The notes under the pieces were generated by a model. The model did no database searches, was not told where the DNA came from, and saw only the letters and a list, made by a program, of their open reading frames with translations. A stretch of 51,664 nucleotides of DNA from Clostridiales bacterium (GTDB lineage: Bacteria > Bacillota > Clostridia > Christensenellales > UBA1750), in the NCBI GenBank assembly GCA_015056005.1, contig SVHB01000008.1, positions 1-51,664 of the forward strand, given 5' to 3'. The position numbers and the translations under genes were made by a program. Position 1 is the first letter of the stretch; each line of letters begins with the position of its first letter. Shown here in pieces: positions 33,471-41,844 of this stretch.

Positions 33471-35651
33471 GTGCTCAAGGTCCAAAACCGCGCCAGGATA
33501 TCGCCTGCATTTTTGTACCGCGATATTGCCGTGTTTATACTATGCCTGCTTCAAAGCGCAGCCATGGTATATTCGGGGATAACGCCGCTGGGCATGGCGT
33601 TTCTGTGCGCGGTTTTGTCCTTGGGCGCACCGGTTTTTCCCGCGATGCTGGGCGCAGCTTTGGGTTGTTTGATTTCGCGCTTTTATTGGGGTATTCCGGC
33701 TTATATCATTGTATCTTTTTTAACGCTGAGGCTGAGGAGATTCAAAAGCGCGGTTCCGGAACGCTTTTTGTATTTTATAGGCGCTCTTTTTATGTCGTTA
33801 GCTGCGTTTTTTTTAGATGGGATAAGCCTGCATGCGGCATTTTCTGCCCTGCTTTGCTTTCTGGGAAGCCTTTTCTTTGCTCCTATGTACAGATGCGCTC
33901 TGGGAGCGATCGCAGAGAAAAGTCTTGGGGCTGTTTATGAAAGAATATGCATTTCTATCCTTGGCGGCGGCTGCCTTCTCGGGCTTTGCTCGATGGGGAA
34001 CATCGGAAGGACGGCGTCTTTGGTGCTTACAGCCTGCGCAGTGAATGTGCTCGGTTTTTTGGGAGGCACGGGCTGGGGGGCTGCGCTGGGCTGTATCATG
34101 GGCAGCGTGCTTTCCTTTGGCGATATGAGCTTTGCGCCCGCGATGCTCGCCCTTGGCGGAGCAATGTCGGGCGTTTTCAGACCGTTGGGCAAATTCGGTG
34201 CTTCCTGTGCGTTTTTGGCAGGCGCACTGTGGATGATATGGAGCGTATGCGATGTATTTGCTATAGATGCATATATTGCATCCATAGCTTCATTTCTTAT
34301 TCTGCCGCTGCTGCCCAAAAGCATTCTCGATCTTGCTTTTTCTTATTTTGATGCTTCAAAGGACAGCGCGCCTTTTGGCGAAACAAAAGCCATGCGTGAG
34401 TTTGCCCTCATAAGGCTCATGCGGCTTTTGCCGGTGCTGTCATCGCTTTCGCTGGCGTTCAGCAAAAAGGAAAACGAAGAGCTATCAATAGACAGCGTCT
34501 GCGACGGCTGCAAAGAATATTACAGCTGCCGAATAAGGCAGAACGATGATGAGATGACCGCATTTTTGAAGAGTATCGCAGGTGAAAAAGGAGGCGGAAG
34601 CGGCTCGTTCTGCAGCCGCTATGAGGATATGCTCAGCCATGCAAGAATGTTCCTTGCACAAAAGGTATGCGCGGGCAATGTTTCAAGGCAGCTCAGAGCC
34701 TTTTGCGATATGACCGGAAATATCTGTGAAAAGCTGACGGGGAAGTATCGATGCGATTCAGAGCTTTCGGGAAAGATAAGGCGCGCGCTTTCCATGAAAG
34801 GCATACAGGTCAAAAACGTTGTTGCGGCTTTTGAAGGAGAAAGCCTGAACGTAAAGCTCACAGCTCAGGGCTGCGGGGCAAGGCGTATATGCGAGTTGGT
34901 TATTGCTCCTGTGATAAGCAGCTGCGCGGGGGTGAAAATGCAGTGTACGAGCTATGGCTGTGTTTGCAGGGGCGGTGAATGTGAGCTCAACTTCAGAAGG
35001 ATAGAAAACCTTTCCCCCGTGATCGGCGTTGCAAGAAGGATGCTCGCGGGAGAGTCCATGTGCGGCGACAGCTATGCCTTCGGAAGGCTTGAGGATGAGC
35101 GCTTTTATGTGCTTTTAAGCGACGGAATGGGCTGCGGAAGGGAAGCAAGGCAGCTTTCGCTGTCGGCAGTAAAGCTGGTTGAGGATTATCTGAACGCGGG
35201 GCTTGATATCGCACTTGCCGCAGAGACCGCAAACAGGTATATGAGCACGATATCCGGCGGCGAAGAAAAATTTGCGACCCTTGATATGAATACCATAGAC
35301 CTGTCAAACGGAGCTCTTTCATATGTGAAGGTCAGCGCCTGTCATTCGTATATACTTTCGGGAAACAGCGTTGAGGTGCTTTCCGATTCCAGTCTGCCCC
35401 TTGGGATGTTTGACGACCTTTCGATGCGGAAAAAGAACGCGAGCCTAAAGAAAAACGACCTTCTTATAATAATGAGCGACGGGATATGCGACGAAAATAT
35501 CTGCGCTCAGGATGAGTTTATGGAAAGCATCAAAAACGATATTGACAGAATGAATCCTCAGGCGGCAGCCGATATGATACTTTACAGGTCGCTTTGCATA
35601 TCGGGCGGCGCGGATGACGACAGAACGGTGCTTGTTTTAAGAATATTATAG
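33471..35651 (+). CDS. spoIIE: Stage II sporulation protein E (SpoIIE phosphatase)
   Basis: 726 aa. The N-terminal ~300 residues hold about ten hydrophobic spans; a central region (about 310-510) with cysteine pairs (CDGCKEYYSC) links to a PP2C-type serine phosphatase (about 515-726). The phosphatase motifs are MCGDSYAFG, LLSDGMGCGREA, ATLDMNTIDL, IIMSDGICDE and ADDDRTVLVLR, which hold the metal-binding aspartates. SpoIIE dephosphorylates SpoIIAA to release sigma-F in the forespore and helps site the polar septum. Start is GTG with AAAGGAGGG upstream. This is direct evidence for an endospore former. Confidence 0.95.
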   Translation: MLKVQNRARISPAFLYRDIAVFILCLLQSAAMVYSGITPLGMAFLCAVLSLGAPVFPAMLGAALGCLISRFYWGIPAYIIVSFLTLRLRRFKSAVPERFLYFIGALFMSLAAFFLDGISLHAAFSALLCFLGSLFFAPMYRCALGAIAEKSLGAVYERICISILGGGCLLGLCSMGNIGRTASLVLTACAVNVLGFLGGTGWGAALGCIMGSVLSFGDMSFAPAMLALGGAMSGVFRPLGKFGASCAFLAGALWMIWSVCDVFAIDAYIASIASFLILPLLPKSILDLAFSYFDASKDSAPFGETKAMREFALIRLMRLLPVLSSLSLAFSKKENEELSIDSVCDGCKEYYSCRIRQNDDEMTAFLKSIAGEKGGGSGSFCSRYEDMLSHARMFLAQKVCAGNVSRQLRAFCDMTGNICEKLTGKYRCDSELSGKIRRALSMKGIQVKNVVAAFEGESLNVKLTAQGCGARRICELVIAPVISSCAGVKMQCTSYGCVCRGGECELNFRRIENLSPVIGVARRMLAGESMCGDSYAFGRLEDERFYVLLSDGMGCGREARQLSLSAVKLVEDYLNAGLDIALAAETANRYMSTISGGEEKFATLDMNTIDLSNGALSYVKVSACHSYILSGNSVEVLSDSSLPLGMFDDLSMRKKNASLKKNDLLIIMSDGICDENICAQDEFMESIKNDIDRMNPQAAADMILYRSLCISGGADDDRTVLVLRIL

Positions 35652-35679
35652 AAATATCCCATTATATTTTCTTGTTTGC

Positions 35680-35708
35680 TTGCCCGCATCGTATATGTAT
35701 TGTAAAAT
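35680..35708 (+). promoter_or_regulatory. Sigma-A promoter for the PlsC-like gene
   Basis: TTGCCC (35680-35685), 17-bp spacer, TAAAAT (35703-35708), 30 bases before the start codon. Confidence 0.5.
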
Positions 35709-35738
35709 GGATGTACAATAACAAGAGGTGAAGCGAAT

Positions 35739-37025
35739 ATGAATATACGGCAAAAGAACCTTGATTATGATAAGGTAATGGCGCTTGAAAGCTTTAAGCA
35801 TCACAAGCCCATGCGCCAGATATGGCCGCTTGCATTTGCAATAAGGCTTTTGGCAAATTATGAGCTTTTGCTCACGGGCTTCAAATACACTCAGGAAAAT
35901 ATGGACTCGGTGAAGGGAAGACCTGCGCTTTACCTTATGAACCATTCGTGCTTCCTTGACCTTCAGATCGCTTCAAGGCTGATCTACCCCAAAAGATTTT
36001 CCGTTGTCTGTACAACAGATGGTTTTGTGGGCAAAGCGCTGCTTATGCGATTGCTTGGATGTATTCCCACAAGGAAGTTCGTGAGCGACCTTTCGCTTAT
36101 CAGCGATATCAGGTATGCATTAAATGAGCTTAAAACAAACGTGCTCATGTTCCCCGAGGCGGGATATACCTTTGACGGCACAGCAACAGCGCTGCCCGGA
36201 AGATTCGGAGTAGTTCTGAAAAAGCTCAATGTCCCTATCGTTGTTATAAATACCAGAGGTGCGTTTCTGCGCCAGCCGCTGTATAACGGGCTCAAAAAGC
36301 GCAGGGTAAATATCAGCGCGCATATGAAATGCCTGCTCACGCCCGAAAAAATGGAAAATATGTCGGTAAATGAAATCGATGAGCTGCTCCAAAAGGAATT
36401 TACCTTTGACGGGTTCAAGTGGCAGCAGGAAAACGGCATCAGAATAAAAGAAACGTTCAGAGCAGACGGGCTTGAAAGAATCCTATATAAATGCGCCCAT
36501 TGCGGGATCGAAGGCAAAATGCAGGGCAAAGGCACAAAGCTTGTTTGCAAAAGCTGCGGCAAGGAATATGAGCTGGATGAATACGGCTTCTTAAAGGCTG
36601 CGGAGGGAAAAACGGAGTTTTCCCATATTCCCGACTGGTATATGTGGCAGCGCAGGTGCGTGAAGGAAGAGATCGAAAACGGCAACTACGGATTTGATAT
36701 CCCGGTAAACATTGCTGTCCTCAAGGACGGAAAAGCTCTCTATACGGTGGGTGAAGGCCGCCTTTCCCACTGCCTGAACGGTTTTACCCTGACCGGCTGC
36801 GGCGGAAAACTGAATTACAGTCAATCGCCCCTATCTTCCTATTCGCTCAATTCCGATTATTATTGGTATAAGATCGGCGATGTGATCGGCATTGGTAATA
36901 ACGAGATATCATATTATTGCTTCCCCAAAAACGATCACCCCGTAGCCAAAACAAGGCTTGCGGCGGAAGAGATGTATAAGATACTTAAACAAAGACCGAC
37001 TTTGGGAAATAGAACAATCTGCTAA
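35739..37025 (+). CDS. PlsC-like acyltransferase with C-terminal zinc ribbon
   Basis: 428 aa, about twice the size of a minimal 1-acylglycerol-3-phosphate acyltransferase. The acyltransferase domain (about 55-215) shows the catalytic HX4D in NHSCFLD and the substrate motif FPEAGYTFDG. From about 252 a four-cysteine zinc ribbon (CAHC...CKSC) follows, then about 140 residues of beta-rich sequence (DWYMWQRRCVKEEIENGNYG and YSLNSDYYWYKIGD) with no recognised fold. It probably acylates a lipid acceptor, but the tail suggests a more specialised substrate or binding partner than bulk phospholipid. AGAGGTGAAGCGAAT precedes the ATG. Confidence 0.82.
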   Translation: MNIRQKNLDYDKVMALESFKHHKPMRQIWPLAFAIRLLANYELLLTGFKYTQENMDSVKGRPALYLMNHSCFLDLQIASRLIYPKRFSVVCTTDGFVGKALLMRLLGCIPTRKFVSDLSLISDIRYALNELKTNVLMFPEAGYTFDGTATALPGRFGVVLKKLNVPIVVINTRGAFLRQPLYNGLKKRRVNISAHMKCLLTPEKMENMSVNEIDELLQKEFTFDGFKWQQENGIRIKETFRADGLERILYKCAHCGIEGKMQGKGTKLVCKSCGKEYELDEYGFLKAAEGKTEFSHIPDWYMWQRRCVKEEIENGNYGFDIPVNIAVLKDGKALYTVGEGRLSHCLNGFTLTGCGGKLNYSQSPLSSYSLNSDYYWYKIGDVIGIGNNEISYYCFPKNDHPVAKTRLAAEEMYKILKQRPTLGNRTIC

Positions 37026-37092
37026 GATATGCACCTTCGGTGAGCGATATTGCCGCTGCGCGGCAGCGATATGCGGCTTTGCCGCACGATAT
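37026..37092. repeat. Short hairpin array spaced by GATAT
   Basis: GATAT recurs at 37026, 37046, 37068 and 37088 (steps of 20, 22 and 20 bases). Between each pair sits a small GC-rich hairpin with a three-base loop: CACC-TTC-GGTG, TGCCGC-TGC-GCGGCA and TGCGGC-TTT-GCCGCA. Immediately follows the PlsC-like stop codon. Confidence 0.75.
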
Positions 37093-37210
37093 GTGCGCGA
37101 GATAGCTTTTCTCTCTTATCGCACTGACCGGGTCTTCGACCGTCATAAGTTTCGCGTATTTTTAGTACGCGCACGCAAAATACTCCTATCGCTTCCCCAA
37201 ACGCAAAAAA

Positions 37211-37505
37211 AGAAACGGACGATTGGCTGTCCAAATCTCTGTCGAATAACTGCTCACACAATAAATCACGAGGAACCCATACTTTACGGGTTCCTCGTAA
37301 GCTAATGTATGAAATTTACTGATCAAAAGCCGCGGAGTCCAGAGGATGCAATCCTCTGGTGGATGAGGGTGTGGGAGAAGGCAAAGCCTTCTTCCACATA
37401 AATAACTAAAGAACAAAATCTATCTGCCGGAGGAAGAAAAATCTTTGGGAGAAGGCGAAGCCTTCTTCCAAGAAAGAGAGCTCGAGAGGGCGCAGCCATC
37501 TCGAA
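37211..37505. repeat. Three-hairpin module, copy C (trails pepV)
   Basis: Its first 29 bases match copy A at 25002 with one change. Contains hp1 (37268-37298, same arms as copy B), hp2 (37339-37359, CCAGAGGAT/ATCCTCTGG around GCA) and hp3 (37482-37504, TCGAGA...TCTCGA). Between hp2 and hp3 are two extra near-identical hairpins (37371-37397 and 37445-37471). Reading from the pepV stop codon on the minus strand the order is hp3, extras, hp2, hp1. Confidence 0.85.
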
Positions 37506-37521
37506 CGTACCTCCCAAAAAA

Positions 37522-38883
37522 CTAAATCTCCAGTTCGTCGATCTCGATCAGGCAGCGGCAGAAGAGCTTGATGCCGCGCAGGAGGGTGTCGATGTGCAGG
37601 CACTCATCGGGAGCATGAGCACCGCCGTGTCCCTCGGGGAGGAAATCCTTAAAATCCTCGGGCTTGTCAAGACCCATGCCGCAGGCGAACGCCTTGGGGA
37701 GCTTGCGGGCGTAAGTGCCGCCGCCCATAACCGAGGACTCCATTTCCTTGCCCTCAAAATCTGAGCAAACGGCGGTTATGGTGGTCACAATGGGGTGATC
37801 TGCGGGGAAATCGTTGGGCTTGGAATCGTTTTTGACAAAGCAATCGCAGCCGTATTTTTCTGAGAGCGCTTTAAGCCCTGCGATGATGCCGTCGGAAGGC
37901 ACGCGAACGGGGTAACGAATATTGATGTGAAGCATAAGCCTGCCGTTTTCGATGTCGGCCATGCTGCCCACGCAGGTCATATCGCCGGAAATATCATCCT
38001 TGCAGGCGATACCTGCGGCGATTCCGTTAAAATCGGAAACGATAACGCGGTAGAGTTCAAAAGCAGCGCGCTCATCGGCGGTCAGAGTATCAAGAGCAAG
38101 CAGCTTGTCAAGAAGTTCGACCAAAGCGTTTACGCCCGCGTAAGGATATGCGGTGTGCGCAGAAGCGCCAACGGTGTCGTAGGATACTCCGCATGCTTTT
38201 GCGTGCGCATAGTTGGGCACCATGTTGCTGGCAAGACCGGCCTTGAACTCGGTAATGGCGCTGGAGTCGGTCAAAGGCTTGGAATAAAGATTGACTTCAA
38301 GAATGCCCTTTTCAGCGTATTTTACGGGGAAGGACGAGTCGGGAGTGATGCAAAGCGCGGGGCAGGGATAGTTCTTTGCGTAATACTGTACGTCTTCCAT
38401 GCCCTTTTCCTCATCGCAGCCAAAGAAAAGCTTGTACTTCTTTTTGAGCGGTATGCCCAGATCTTTGAGGCACTGAACGGCGTACATGGTGGCAACGGTC
38501 GGACCTTTGTTGTCGCTTGCACCCCTTGCGATCATGTAACCGTCTTTGAGCGTTGCCTTGTAAGGCTCGTATATCCAGTTATCGCCCTCGGGAACAACGT
38601 CAAGATGTCCCCAGAACCCGATATCGGCGTCCTCGCTGCCCTCAAACCACGCGCCGCCGCAGTAGTTTTCGTAATTACGGGTGACCATGCCATGCTCTTT
38701 TACGATCTTGAGCATCTCCATGAGTGCGTTATAAGAACCTTCGCCGAAGGGCTTTTCATTGACTGCCGGAGCGGATACGGAGGGTATCTCAACCAGGCGG
38801 ATTATGTCGGCAATTATCTCCTCACGCTTTTGGTCAATATAATCGCTTATTTTTTTTGCGGTCTCAGCGTTGTATATTCCCAT
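37522..38883 (-). CDS. pepV: M20 family dipeptidase (PepV/Sapep-like)
   Basis: 453 aa cytosolic zinc dipeptidase. Metal and active-site motifs are GHLDVVPEGDNW, ARGASDNKGPTVA, GCDEEKGMED, TPDSSFPV and the late GGGTYARKLPKAFACG. The insertion between the two catalytic-domain halves is typical of PepV, which cuts a range of dipeptides from the N-terminal side. The start MGIYNAE at 38883 has AAGGAG seven bases upstream; in-frame codons further upstream lack support. Monocistronic, with module C after its stop. Confidence 0.92.
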   Translation of the reverse strand: MGIYNAETAKKISDYIDQKREEIIADIIRLVEIPSVSAPAVNEKPFGEGSYNALMEMLKIVKEHGMVTRNYENYCGGAWFEGSEDADIGFWGHLDVVPEGDNWIYEPYKATLKDGYMIARGASDNKGPTVATMYAVQCLKDLGIPLKKKYKLFFGCDEEKGMEDVQYYAKNYPCPALCITPDSSFPVKYAEKGILEVNLYSKPLTDSSAITEFKAGLASNMVPNYAHAKACGVSYDTVGASAHTAYPYAGVNALVELLDKLLALDTLTADERAAFELYRVIVSDFNGIAAGIACKDDISGDMTCVGSMADIENGRLMLHINIRYPVRVPSDGIIAGLKALSEKYGCDCFVKNDSKPNDFPADHPIVTTITAVCSDFEGKEMESSVMGGGTYARKLPKAFACGMGLDKPEDFKDFLPEGHGGAHAPDECLHIDTLLRGIKLFCRCLIEIDELEI

Positions 38884-39065
38884 GATGTTCTCCTTTGTTT
38901 GTATATTTTTTGCATAGATAGTAATGTTCACCATTTGTAATGCAAAATCCTTTTATATTCGCGCGTTTTTCTGAATTATTTATGCAATGCCTCTAATTGC
39001 CAACATATTAACCCCGCCTTTGGTTAAATTAAAAGCATCAAAGCAACGGGAGGTGAAATATCGTC

Positions 39066-39278
39066 ATGGCAAGCAACAATTCCGGCAACAGGACCAACAT
39101 TCCTGAAGCCAAGCAGGCTCTGAACAACATGAAGTTCGAGATCGCCAAGGAGCTGGGCGTCAACCTTAAGAACGGTTACAACGGCGACCTGACTGCCAAG
39201 GAAAACGGCTACGTGGGCGGCTATATGGTAAAGCGTATGATCGAACAGTATGAGCAGGAACACGCCGGTTCCAAGTAG
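39066..39278 (+). CDS. Alpha/beta-type small acid-soluble spore protein 1
   Basis: 70 aa DNA-binding spore protein. Recognised by MKFEIAKELGVNL, which contains the GPR-protease cleavage site EIA(x)E, and by the later GYNGDLTAKENGYVGGYMVK. Such proteins coat spore DNA, change it to an A-like form and protect it from UV and heat; they are degraded at germination. GGGAGG precedes the ATG. Codon use is biased (AAG, GGC), as expected for an abundant protein. A sigma-G promoter is expected; the only candidate is CATATTA at 39004, without a convincing -35. Confidence 0.95.
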   Translation: MASNNSGNRTNIPEAKQALNNMKFEIAKELGVNLKNGYNGDLTAKENGYVGGYMVKRMIEQYEQEHAGSK

Positions 39279-39313
39279 CTTAGACTCTATTATTTCATTG
39301 CGAGGTAAAAACA

Positions 39314-39529
39314 ATGCAGAAAAATTCTTCTTCTTCCGGTAATTCTCCGGCAAAGAACGCTGCCAAGCAGCACCTGGATAACCTCAAGTACGAGATCGCA
39401 AACGAAGTTGGCGTAAACCTCAAGGAAGGCTATAACGGCGATATCACCAGCAAGGACGCGGGCTATATCGGCGGCAACATGGTAAAGCGCATGATCGAAG
39501 ATCAGGAGCGCAAGCTTTCCGGCAAGTAA
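39314..39529 (+). CDS. Alpha/beta-type small acid-soluble spore protein 2
   Basis: 71 aa paralogue of the preceding gene, 35 bases downstream. KYEIANEVGVNLKEGYNGDI and GYIGGNMVKRMIE match the family, with the GPR site EIANE. A serine-rich N-terminus (MQKNSSSSGNSP) replaces the SNNSGNR of paralogue 1. GAGGTAAAAACA precedes the ATG. The pair is probably one forespore transcript ending at the terminator at 39539. Confidence 0.95.
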   Translation: MQKNSSSSGNSPAKNAAKQHLDNLKYEIANEVGVNLKEGYNGDITSKDAGYIGGNMVKRMIEDQERKLSGK

Positions 39530-39538
39530 GTACATTAA

Positions 39539-39569
39539 AAAAGGCGCACAGCAATGTGCGTCTTTTTTT
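39539..39569. terminator. Intrinsic terminator after the spore protein genes
   Basis: AAAGGCGCACA-GCAA-TGTGCGTCTTTTTTT: a stem with one G-T pair, then a seven-T run. Also lies at the end of the convergent chromate-transporter operon. Confidence 0.88.
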
Positions 39570-39572
39570 CGC

Positions 39573-40121
39573 TCAGAAAAAGATTATGCCTAAAACGGCG
39601 GAACAGATAATGAGAATTATGGGAGATAGCTTTTTTTTGATAAGCTTTGGCAAAGCGTATGTCAACGCCAGAAGGATCGCGGTGATAAAAGCGGCTTTTA
39701 TGTCAAAAGCTGTGCTTTCAAAGCAGTGCGCGACCAGCATATATATGCCCGTTGCCAGGATAATGCCTATTATTGCCGGTTTTATGCCCCTCAGCGCCGC
39801 CTGTACATATTTGTTGGAAACGAATTTTTTCATCACTGAAACTATGAGCAGGATAAGAAGGAAAGAGGGCAGAACGACCGCAAAGGTGGCAATGATGCTG
39901 CCGAGCAGCCCGCCCTGCGCGCTGCCGATATAGGTTGCAAGGTTCACCATTATGGGTCCGGGAGTGGATTCGCTGACGGCTATCATGTAGGTGAGCTCCT
40001 CGTGCGTCAGCCAGTCGTAGGAAAGCACGATATCGCGGATGAGCGGGATCGCGCCGTATGCGCCGCCAAAGGCAAAGCAGCCGACTTTGAGAAAGCCAAG
40101 CAGCAGCTCAAGGTAGATCAT
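39573..40121 (-). CDS. Chromate transporter half-protein (CHR domain) 2
   Basis: 182 aa single CHR-domain membrane protein with about five or six spans. GCFAFGGAYGAIPLIRDIVL and VSESTPGPIMVNLATYIGS are the CHR signatures. Short-chain ChrA proteins occur in pairs and work together, with opposite topology. Substrate in anaerobes may be chromate or another anion such as sulfate; not known. Its ATG overlaps the stop of the upstream half by four bases. Confidence 0.9.
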   Translation of the reverse strand: MIYLELLLGFLKVGCFAFGGAYGAIPLIRDIVLSYDWLTHEELTYMIAVSESTPGPIMVNLATYIGSAQGGLLGSIIATFAVVLPSFLLILLIVSVMKKFVSNKYVQAALRGIKPAIIGIILATGIYMLVAHCFESTAFDIKAAFITAILLALTYALPKLIKKKLSPIILIICSAVLGIIFF

Positions 40122-40678
40122 CCCGCTTTACCCCCTTTCACAATAAACATCGCAAGGCTTATCGCGCCGAAAATCAGCAGCAGCGCAATCGTGCTGATAT
40201 TTACTGAGAATATGTTTATTAGCAGCATAAGCGCAAGGCTTATCAGCATGACCGTGCGGGGGAAGACCTTTTTATGCATCTTCTTCACCATACCGATGCC
40301 TGCGTCAAGTATGAGTATGCCAACGGCTATCTTTATTCCTTTGAACGCCGCTGCAATAAGCGGAATTTCAAGGAAATTATCCAGAAACATGGATATCAGG
40401 TAAATGATGACGAAGGAAGGCAGCACAATGCCGACAGTTGCGATCACCGCGCCCCAAACTCCACCTTTTTTGCTGCCCACATATGTGGCGGCGTTAATTG
40501 CGATGGGCCCGGGGGTAGACTCAGCGATAACGGTGATGTTCATCATTTCATCGTGAGTTATCCAGCTCTTTTTCTGTACGCAGCTGTTTTCGATCATCGA
40601 TATCATTGCGTAACCTCCGCCGAAGGTGAACAGACCTATTTTGGCAAAGGTCAGAAAGAGATCCACAAATATGTTCAT
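40118..40678 (-). CDS. Chromate transporter half-protein (CHR domain) 1
   Basis: 186 aa partner of the next gene. KIGLFTFGGGYAMISMIENS and IAESTPGPIAINAATYVGSK match the CHR domain. About six spans; the C-terminus is short and basic. It overlaps the downstream half by four bases and starts 35 bases after the glycerate kinase, so it may be the end of the long minus-strand run or have its own promoter. Confidence 0.9.
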   Translation of the reverse strand: MNIFVDLFLTFAKIGLFTFGGGYAMISMIENSCVQKKSWITHDEMMNITVIAESTPGPIAINAATYVGSKKGGVWGAVIATVGIVLPSFVIIYLISMFLDNFLEIPLIAAAFKGIKIAVGILILDAGIGMVKKMHKKVFPRTVMLISLALMLLINIFSVNISTIALLLIFGAISLAMFIVKGGKAG

Positions 40679-40713
40679 AAGACCTGTTCCTTTCCGGGTT
40701 CAGTGAAGTCTGA

Positions 40714-41838
40714 TTATTGCTTGCCGAGATTTTTCCCCAGCAGATAAAGGCTGATCGCCCTGTGCGCGGCGGTATAAAGCAGCTGCGCTGCATTTTCCAT
40801 AGCATAGCTCAGCTCCATGGGTCTGTCAACACAGGAAATTGCGGCTGTGTTTTCGGGAAGCTGAAGCATTGGCATTATGCTGCCCGCGATGATAAGTACG
40901 GGGATATCGCCAAGGGATTTGGCTCTTGAAATTATGCCCGAGATCAGCTTGCCAAAGCCGAGGGACTGGCTGTCCAACCGTCCTTCGCCCGTGATGATAA
41001 GATCAGCGCCATGCGCCTTTTCATTGAAAGCAAGGGTATCAAATACCGCGTCAACGCCCCGGATCAGTCTGCCTCCTATGGCGCTTAAGGCAAAGCCGAG
41101 GCCTCCCGCAGCGCCTGCGCCGGGCAGAAGGCTGTCTGCATCAAACGCTTTCTTTATCGCTTCCGCATAGTTTTCCATGCCGCGCTCAAGCTCGGCTATG
41201 ACGGAATCAGACGCGCCCTTTTGAGGCCCGTAAACATGAGTCGCCCCGTTTTCACCCAAAAGAGGGTTGGTCACATCGCACATAACTGTGATGCTTGCTC
41301 CTCTAATGAGCGGAGTCAGACCGCTTTTGTCGATCGATCGGACTTTTATCAGCTCGCTGCCCTTGCCTGCAAGCTCGCAGCCGTTTTCGTCCAGGAAGCG
41401 TACACCAAGAGCGCTAAGCGCGCCCATGCCGCCGTCGTTGGTGGCGCTGCCTCCGATTCCGATGAGTATGTTCTTATATCCCCTTTTCAGAGCATCAAGT
41501 ATCAGCTGACCCGTGCCGAAGGTGGATGTGTTTCTGGGGTCGCGTTCATTTGGCGGCACTAAGGGAAGACCCGATGCGGACGCCATCTCTATCACCGCAG
41601 TATCGTGCAGGAGACCGTAAACCGCATTTATGCTTTTGCCGAGGGGATCCAAAGCTTCACAGGAAACAAGCCTTTGCCCGCAAAGTGCCTCGACCGTGCC
41701 TTCGCCGCCGTCTGCGGCAGGAATGGAGGTGATCTGCGCGTCGGGTATAAGGCTTTTTACAGCCCCTGATATGATTTCAATTACCTGCCTTGATGACAGG
41801 GAGCCCTTGAAGCTGTCGGGCGCTATCAATATCTTCAT
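40714..41838 (-). CDS. Glycerate kinase (GarK/GlxK family)
   Basis: 374 aa. Motifs are APDSFKGSLSS at the N-terminus, PAADGGEGTVEAL, IGIGGSATNDGGMGALSALG, PGAGAAGGLGFAL and DLIITGEGRLDSQS, all typical of type-1 glycerate kinases that phosphorylate D-glycerate with ATP to 2- or 3-phosphoglycerate. Length fits the family. It starts six bases after the MFS transporter gene, which could import a sugar acid or glycoside for the same route (inference). Confidence 0.93.
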   Translation of the reverse strand: MKILIAPDSFKGSLSSRQVIEIISGAVKSLIPDAQITSIPAADGGEGTVEALCGQRLVSCEALDPLGKSINAVYGLLHDTAVIEMASASGLPLVPPNERDPRNTSTFGTGQLILDALKRGYKNILIGIGGSATNDGGMGALSALGVRFLDENGCELAGKGSELIKVRSIDKSGLTPLIRGASITVMCDVTNPLLGENGATHVYGPQKGASDSVIAELERGMENYAEAIKKAFDADSLLPGAGAAGGLGFALSAIGGRLIRGVDAVFDTLAFNEKAHGADLIITGEGRLDSQSLGFGKLISGIISRAKSLGDIPVLIIAGSIMPMLQLPENTAAISCVDRPMELSYAMENAAQLLYTAAHRAISLYLLGKNLGKQ

Positions 41839-41844
41839 AAGCTT

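Larger units (their letters stand above)
37026..37521. other. 496-base intergenic region without genes
   Basis: Convergent gap between the PlsC-like gene and pepV. It holds the GATAT hairpin array (37026-37092), small hairpins such as GCGTA...TACGC near 37147-37163, and repeat module C with two extra hairpins. No gene with a ribosome site was found. Confidence 0.8.

Noticed and set aside
38972-39010. Sigma-G promoter TGAATT...CATATTA before the spore protein genes
   Set aside because: Spacing is 26 bases, against about 17-18 for sigma-G; no better -35 seen, so not listed as a feature.
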